DNA of 19,989 nucleotides, taken from assembly GCA_023388935.1 (NCBI GenBank), contig JAEWFG010000096.1:1-19989 (forward strand), written 5' to 3'. Each line of letters opens with the position of its first letter. The stretch's first letter is position 1. A program made the translations under genes and the position numbers. Source of the stretch: Pseudomonadota bacterium (GTDB lineage Bacteria; Pseudomonadota; Alphaproteobacteria; Rhizobiales; Xanthobacteraceae). Positions 16,182 to 19,989 of the stretch are shown one piece after another. The notes below the pieces were generated by a model, which was not told the DNA's origin, did not search any database, and saw only the letters and a program-made list of their open reading frames with translations.

Positions 16182-16192
16182 GCCACACTCCG
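16116..16192 (-). tRNA. proK: tRNA-Pro(CGG)
   Basis: A complete 77-base tRNA with encoded CCA (TGG at 16116-16118). The acceptor stem CGGAGTG pairs with CACTCCG. The D arm is GCTC...GAGC. The anticodon stem CTGCG/CGCAG carries the loop TTCGGGA with anticodon CGG, which reads the proline codon CCG. The T arm is GCAGG-TTCGAAT-CCTGC. It is transcribed leftward, so its 3' end borders the island. It is intact, so integration kept the gene functional. Confidence 0.95.
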
Positions 16193-16260
16193 ACAAGAAG
16201 GCGGCTTATAGCGTCGGGTTTGACGCACTGCAAGCGGCCGATAAGAGGAATTTTGTCCCT

Positions 16261-17250
16261 GTGAAAACGGGTCTTAAGACGCTGATTTTACCGGCCGGCG
16301 AGGCCGGCGCGGAAGCCGCCGCCCGGACGTTGGCCGCCGGCGGGCTGGTCGCGTTTCCGACCGAGACGGTCTACGGGCTCGGGGCGGACGCCGCCAATGC
16401 CACCGCAATCGCTCATCTGTACGCCGCCAAGGGGCGGCCGGCCTTCAATCCGCTGATCGCGCATGTCGCCGACCTCGCTGCCGCGCGGCGAATCGGGCGG
16501 TTCGATGCCCGCGCCTTGAAGCTTGCGGAGGCGTTCTGGCCGGGGCCGCTGACGCTGGTGGTGCCGAAGGCGGACGGCTGTCCGGTGGCGGACCTTGCCA
16601 CCGCGGGCCTCGACACGGTCGCGATCCGCATCCCCGCCCATCCGGTGGCGGAAGCGATCCTGCGCGCCTTTGGCGGGGCGGTGGTGGCGCCCTCCGCAAA
16701 CATCTCCGGCCATGTCTCGCCGACGCTCGCCGCCCATGTCGAGAGCGACCTTTCGGGGCGGATCGACCTGATCGTCGACGGCGGGCCGGTCGCGGTCGGC
16801 GTCGAATCGACGATTGTCGGCTGCTTCGAGGCTCCGATGCTGCTCCGCCCTGGTGGGCTCTCACGCGAGCGGATCGAGGCCGTCCTCGGCTCGCCCCTGG
16901 CGCGGCCGCCTGCGGAGACCGAGAGCGACGACAGCCAGCCGCTGGCGCCGGGCATGCTGGCCTCGCACTACGCGCCGCGCGCAATCGTGCGGCTCAATGC
17001 GCGCGAGGTGGCGCCGGGTGAAGCGCTGCTGGCGTTCGGCCCCGCGCGCCTACCCGGCCTGGAGACTGCAGCCGCAGTCATGAATCTGTCGCTTGCGGCT
17101 GATCCCGATGAAGCCGCAGCCAATCTGTTCGGCCATCTTCGCGCACTCGATGCGAAGAGCCCGCGAGCCATCGCGGTGATGGCGATCCCCGAAGAAGGAC
17201 TTGGCGAAGCGATCAACGACCGGCTGCGCCGCGCGGCCGTGGCGCGCTAG
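16261..17250 (+). CDS. sua5: L-threonylcarbamoyladenylate synthase (Sua5/YrdC family)
   Basis: Makes threonylcarbamoyl-AMP from threonine, bicarbonate and ATP, the first step of the t6A modification at position 37 of tRNAs reading ANN codons. The start is the GTG at 16261 (VKTGLKTLILPAG). The open frame extends further upstream only because it crosses the tRNA. AAGAGGAA lies about 11 bases before this codon. The YrdC domain spans about residues 10-200: VAFPTETVYGLGA, YAAKGRPAFNPLIAH (nucleotide-binding Lys/Arg and Asn-Pro), VAPSANISG (SxN motif). The Sua5 C-terminal domain follows, joined by the conserved linker around APGMLASHYAPRA. At 329 residues the length is that of the long Sua5 form. 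It is the first undamaged chromosomal gene after the island, divergent from the tRNA, and eight bases before the oxidoreductase gene. Confidence 0.93.
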   Translation: MKTGLKTLILPAGEAGAEAAARTLAAGGLVAFPTETVYGLGADAANATAIAHLYAAKGRPAFNPLIAHVADLAAARRIGRFDARALKLAEAFWPGPLTLVVPKADGCPVADLATAGLDTVAIRIPAHPVAEAILRAFGGAVVAPSANISGHVSPTLAAHVESDLSGRIDLIVDGGPVAVGVESTIVGCFEAPMLLRPGGLSRERIEAVLGSPLARPPAETESDDSQPLAPGMLASHYAPRAIVRLNAREVAPGEALLAFGPARLPGLETAAAVMNLSLAADPDEAAANLFGHLRALDAKSPRAIAVMAIPEEGLGEAINDRLRRAAVAR

Positions 17251-17258
17251 AAAGCGGA

Positions 17259-18701
17259 ATGAAAGAAGACGACATGAACATGAATAAATCTGCCATCCGG
17301 CCGCTTGCGCCCGAGCTGATCGAACAATTCCGCAAAATCGTCGGCGAGAGGCACGCGATCACGGATGCGGCCGATATCGAGGCCTATGTCACCGAGGAGC
17401 GTAACCTGTTTCATGGCCGCTCGCCCTTGGTGCTGCGTCCGGGCTCGACGGCGGAAGTCTCCGCAATCTGCAAGCTCGCTTCCGAGCACAGAATCGCGCT
17501 GGTGCCGCAGGGCGGCAACACCGGGCTCGTCGGCGGACAGACGCCGCACAATGGCGAAGTCGTGGTGTCGCTGCGCCGGCTCGACAAGATCCGCGAGGTC
17601 GATACCGCCTCGAATACCATGACCTGCGAGGCCGGCGTGGTGCTGCAGATCGCGCAGCAGAAGGCGGCCGAGGTGGATCGGCTGTTTCCGCTCTCGCTTG
17701 GGGCGGAGGGAAGCTGCACCATCGGCGGCAATCTCTCGACCAATGCCGGCGGCACCGCCGCGCTCGCCTATGGCGTGGCGCGCGAGATGGCGCTGGGGCT
17801 CGAGGCGGTGCTCGCCGATGGGCGCGTGCTCAACGTGCTGTCGAAACTGAAGAAGGACAACACCGGCTACAATCTGCACAATCTCTTTATCGGTGCGGAA
17901 GGCACGCTCGGCATCATCACGGCCGCGACGCTGAAACTGTTTCCGAAGCCGCGGGCGATCGAGACCGCCTTCGTCGGGCTGAAGTCGCCGGCGGCGGCGC
18001 TGAAACTCCTCACGATCGCGCAAAGCGAGGCTGCGAACGCGCTCACGAGTTTCGAACTGCTGTCGGAGATGGCGGTCGACTTCTCGATCCGCCACGGCAT
18101 CGACGTCCGCGATCCCTTGGAACAGAAGCATCCCTGGTATGTGCTGATGGAATTGTCCGCGCCGGGCGACGACGCCCGTACGCCGCTGGAATCGATCCTC
18201 GGCCGCGCCATGGAGGAAGAGATCGTCGACGACGCGGTGATCGCGGCCAACCTCACCCAGCGCGCGGGCTTCTGGAAGCTGCGCGACGAGATGTCGGCGG
18301 CGCAGAAGCCGGAGGGCGGCTCGATCAAGCACGACATCTCCGTGCCCGTCGCCGCCGTGCCCGCCTTCATCGCGGAGGCGGATGCCGCCGTGGTGAAGCT
18401 CATCCCCGGCGCGCGGCCGGTGCCGTTCGGCCATCTCGGCGACGGCAATCTGCATTACAATGTCAGCCAGCCGGTCGGCGCCAACACCGCGGATTATCTG
18501 GCGCGCTGGCACGAGATGAACGCGGTGGTGTTCGAGATCGTGCTGCGCATGGGCGGCTCGATCTCGGCCGAGCACGGCATCGGCGTGCTCAAGCGCGACG
18601 AACTGCCCGACGTGAAGGACAAGACCGCGATCGAGCTGATGCGATCGATCAAGGCGATGCTCGATCCCCTGGGAATCATGAATCCGGAGAAGGTGCTGTG
18701 A
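17259..18701 (+). CDS. GlcD-type FAD-binding oxidoreductase (D-2-hydroxyacid dehydrogenase)
   Basis: A cytoplasmic flavoprotein of the D-lactate / D-2-hydroxyglutarate dehydrogenase / GlcD group that oxidises a D-2-hydroxyacid to the 2-oxoacid. The FAD_binding_4 domain (about 45-230) has VPQGGNTGLVGGQ (82-94), SLGAEGSCTIGGNLSTNAGG and FIGAEGTLGIITAATLKLF. The FAD-oxidase C-terminal domain includes FGHLGDGNLHYNV, whose two His residues usually bind the active-site metal, and SISAEHGIGVLKRDEL. The length, about 480 residues, is normal. Starts at 17259 or 17274 (MNMNKSAIRP) are both possible. The second has AGAAG closer to the usual distance. The substrate cannot be named from sequence alone. 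It lies between sua5 (eight bases) and the acetyltransferase (overlap), an apparent operon. Confidence 0.9.
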   Translation: MKEDDMNMNKSAIRPLAPELIEQFRKIVGERHAITDAADIEAYVTEERNLFHGRSPLVLRPGSTAEVSAICKLASEHRIALVPQGGNTGLVGGQTPHNGEVVVSLRRLDKIREVDTASNTMTCEAGVVLQIAQQKAAEVDRLFPLSLGAEGSCTIGGNLSTNAGGTAALAYGVAREMALGLEAVLADGRVLNVLSKLKKDNTGYNLHNLFIGAEGTLGIITAATLKLFPKPRAIETAFVGLKSPAAALKLLTIAQSEAANALTSFELLSEMAVDFSIRHGIDVRDPLEQKHPWYVLMELSAPGDDARTPLESILGRAMEEEIVDDAVIAANLTQRAGFWKLRDEMSAAQKPEGGSIKHDISVPVAAVPAFIAEADAAVVKLIPGARPVPFGHLGDGNLHYNVSQPVGANTADYLARWHEMNAVVFEIVLRMGGSISAEHGIGVLKRDELPDVKDKTAIELMRSIKAMLDPLGIMNPEKVL

Positions 18702-19150
18702 ACGTGTCCATCGCCCCTGCTCTCACGATCGATGCGATCAGGGATGCCGATGTCGAGCCGGTCGTCGCGCTGTGGCAGCGTTGCGGCTTGACGCGGCCCT
18801 GGAACGATCCGCCTGCCGACATCGCGCTGGCGCGGCGGCGCGAGAACTCCACCGTGCTGATCGGCCGCGACGGTGGTGCCATCGTGGCCACCGCCATGAT
18901 CGGCCATGACGGCCATCGCGGCTGGGTCTATTACGTCGCGGTCGATCCCGACAGCCGCAAGCGCGGCCATGGCCGCGTCATCATGGCGGCGGCCGAGGAT
19001 TGGCTGCGCCAGGCCGGCATCGCAAAGCTCCAGCTCCTGGTCCGCCGCGAGAATGCGCAGGCCAATGCGTTCTACCAGTCGCTGGGCTTCGAGGAATCCA
19101 CCTCGGTGATGTTCCAGAAGTGGCTCGACGGCCGCGATCCCACGCCGTAA
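18698..19150 (+). CDS. ypeA: GNAT acetyltransferase, YpeA-like
   Basis: A 150-aa N-acetyltransferase that uses acetyl-CoA. The substrate is unknown. The front half, VVALWQRCGLTRPWNDPPADI followed by MIGHDGHRGWVYYVAVDP, matches E. coli YpeA closely (LWERCDLLRPWNDP, GYDGHRGSAYYLGVHP). The acetyl-CoA loop is SRKRGHGRVIM, and the end NAQANAFYQSLGFEE is the usual GNAT closing motif. The GTG start at 18698 overlaps the TGA of the oxidoreductase gene as GTGA, which implies translational coupling. Confidence 0.9.
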   Translation: MNVSIAPALTIDAIRDADVEPVVALWQRCGLTRPWNDPPADIALARRRENSTVLIGRDGGAIVATAMIGHDGHRGWVYYVAVDPDSRKRGHGRVIMAAAEDWLRQAGIAKLQLLVRRENAQANAFYQSLGFEESTSVMFQKWLDGRDPTP

Positions 19151-19170
19151 ATCACAGCGCTGTATCCCCG

Positions 19171-19321
19171 AGCGCAGCTGCGCTCCCTCGCCCCGTTCTT
19201 ACGGGGAGAGGGTTGGGGTGAGGGGCTGCTTCCGCAACGACGGTGACAGACGAGCTCGTGGAGACTCCCCCTCACCCGGATTGCTGCGCAATCCGACCTC
19301 TCCCCGCAAGCGGGGCGAGGT
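19171..19321. repeat. Inverted pair of palindromic intergenic repeats
   Basis: The gap before the Nudix gene is almost filled by a mirrored repeat. CTCGCCCCG...CGGGGAGAGG...GGTGAGGGG (19187-19224) is answered by CCCCTCACCC...CCTCTCCCCGC...GCGGGGCGAGG (19267-19320). Inside are smaller hairpins: GGATTGC-TGC-GCAATCC (19278-19294) and CCCCGC-AA-GCGGGG (19302-19315). The 14-base palindrome AGCGCAGCTGCGCT precedes it (19171-19184). Elements of this style are widely scattered in rhizobial intergenic DNA. A transcript would fold strongly and could end or stabilise the upstream message. Confidence 0.75.
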
Positions 19322-19341
19322 GAAGAAAACAGAGAGGCCTC

Positions 19342-19923
19342 ATGACCATTTCCGACCGCGTCCGCATCAAGGACGTCCGCGTGCTCTCGGACAACTGGAC
19401 CGTCCTGAAGACCACGACATTCGACTACCGGCGCGCCAATGGCGAGTGGCAGACGCAGCACCGGGAAACCTATGAGCGCGACAACGCCGCGGCAGTGCTG
19501 CCCTACAATCGCGCGCGGCGTACGGTGATCCTGGTGCGCCAGTTCCGTCTGCCGGCCTATATCCGCGGCTACGACGATCTCTTGATCGAAGCGGCCGCCG
19601 GCGTGCTGGACGATGCCTGCCCCGAAGTGCGCATCCGCGCCGAGGCCGAGGAGGAAACCGGCTATCGCCTGCACCACGTCCAAAAGGTGTTCGAGGCGTT
19701 CATGAGCCCGGGCGCCGTGACCGAGAAGCTGCATTTCTTCGTCGCCGAGTACGAGCCGGAGATGCGCGTCAGTGACGGCGGCGGCCTTGAGCACGAAGGC
19801 GAGGACATCGAGGTGCTGGAGCTCGGCATCGACGAAGCGCTGGCGATGATCGCAGACGGCCGGATCATCGACGCCAAGACGATCATGCTGCTGCAATATG
19901 CGGCGCTGCATATTTTCAGGTAG
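19342..19923 (+). CDS. nudK: Nudix hydrolase, NudK-like (GDP-mannose pyrophosphatase type)
   Basis: A 193-aa Nudix enzyme that probably cleaves a nucleoside diphosphate sugar. E. coli NudK splits GDP-mannose to GMP and mannose-1-phosphate. The Nudix box reads AGVLDDACPEVRIRAEAEEETGY, with the metal-binding EEETG at its end; the usual Arg-Glu pair is Ala-Glu here, as NudK has Lys-Glu. The stretches HRETYERDNAAAVLPYN, FEAFMSPGAVTEKLHFFVAEY, EDIEVLEL and DAKTIMLLQYA follow NudK closely. AGAGAGG just before the ATG serves as ribosome-binding site. It is separated from the acetyltransferase by the palindromic repeat, so it may be transcribed on its own. Confidence 0.9.
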   Translation: MTISDRVRIKDVRVLSDNWTVLKTTTFDYRRANGEWQTQHRETYERDNAAAVLPYNRARRTVILVRQFRLPAYIRGYDDLLIEAAAGVLDDACPEVRIRAEAEEETGYRLHHVQKVFEAFMSPGAVTEKLHFFVAEYEPEMRVSDGGGLEHEGEDIEVLELGIDEALAMIADGRIIDAKTIMLLQYAALHIFR

Positions 19924-19937
19924 CTAGTGAGCTGCCG

Positions 19938-19989
19938 TCTTCCCTTCTTCCCTTCTTCCCTTCTTCCCTTCTTCCCTTCTTCCCTTCTT
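19938..19989. repeat. 8-bp tandem repeat (TTCTTCCC)n at the right edge
   Basis: About 6.5 perfect copies of an octamer (TTCTTCCC in one register) begin 15 bases after the Nudix stop codon and run off the window. One strand is purely pyrimidine. The copy number may vary between strains by slippage. The full length and what lies beyond are unknown. Confidence 0.85.

Noticed and set aside
17247..18575. A 442-codon frame on the minus strand
   Set aside because: It is the complement of the FAD oxidoreductase. Its composition is dominated by Arg, His and Asp, typical of an antisense frame in high-GC DNA.
1..19989. CRISPR array or defence system
   Set aside because: No regularly spaced repeats with unique spacers and no cas, toxin-antitoxin, restriction or retron proteins were recognised.

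Overview
The window looks like the edge of a decayed genomic island in an alphaproteobacterium of the Bradyrhizobium type. The DNA is GC-rich. The gene families (a SAM-domain cyclase/ATPase, an IS481 element, a YpeA-type acetyltransferase and the style of the intergenic palindromes) fit that group. The genus is inferred from protein and repeat style, not from a search.

The boundary is a tRNA-Pro(CGG) on the minus strand (16116-16192). Its 3' end faces left, into the remains of a tyrosine integrase (about 15400-16115). Everything left of the tRNA is read as island. Everything right of it is ordinary chromosomal sequence with tight gene packing: sua5 (threonylcarbamoyl-AMP synthase), a GlcD-type FAD oxidoreductase, a ypeA-like acetyltransferase that starts inside the preceding stop codon, and a nudK-like Nudix hydrolase. 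An inverted palindromic intergenic repeat precedes the Nudix gene, and an 8-bp tandem repeat runs off the right edge.

The island part, left to right: an IS481-family transposase; a TetR-type regulator; a full-length RND efflux pump gene broken by one in-frame TAG and two frameshifts; a breakpoint where a piece of the pump's periplasmic adaptor lies inverted; a 3' fragment of squalene-hopene cyclase fused behind that adaptor piece; debris holding an integrase relic and the first codons of an IS3-type orfA. Two long intact genes stand out against this decay. One encodes a SAM domain + class III cyclase + AAA ATPase + helical-repeat protein (1111 aa). The other encodes a free-standing adenylation-carrier-condensation (A-T-C) protein (1089 aa), co-directional with a 61-aa coiled-coil protein and a SAM-dependent methyltransferase.

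The most interesting candidate for something undescribed is this A-T-C / small coiled-coil / methyltransferase group. The adenylation domain resembles stand-alone acyl-CoA synthetases rather than amino-acid adenylation domains. The condensation domain is the last domain and has HDIIIDG in place of HHxxxDG. No cargo is certain, and no novel defence or CRISPR system is visible.
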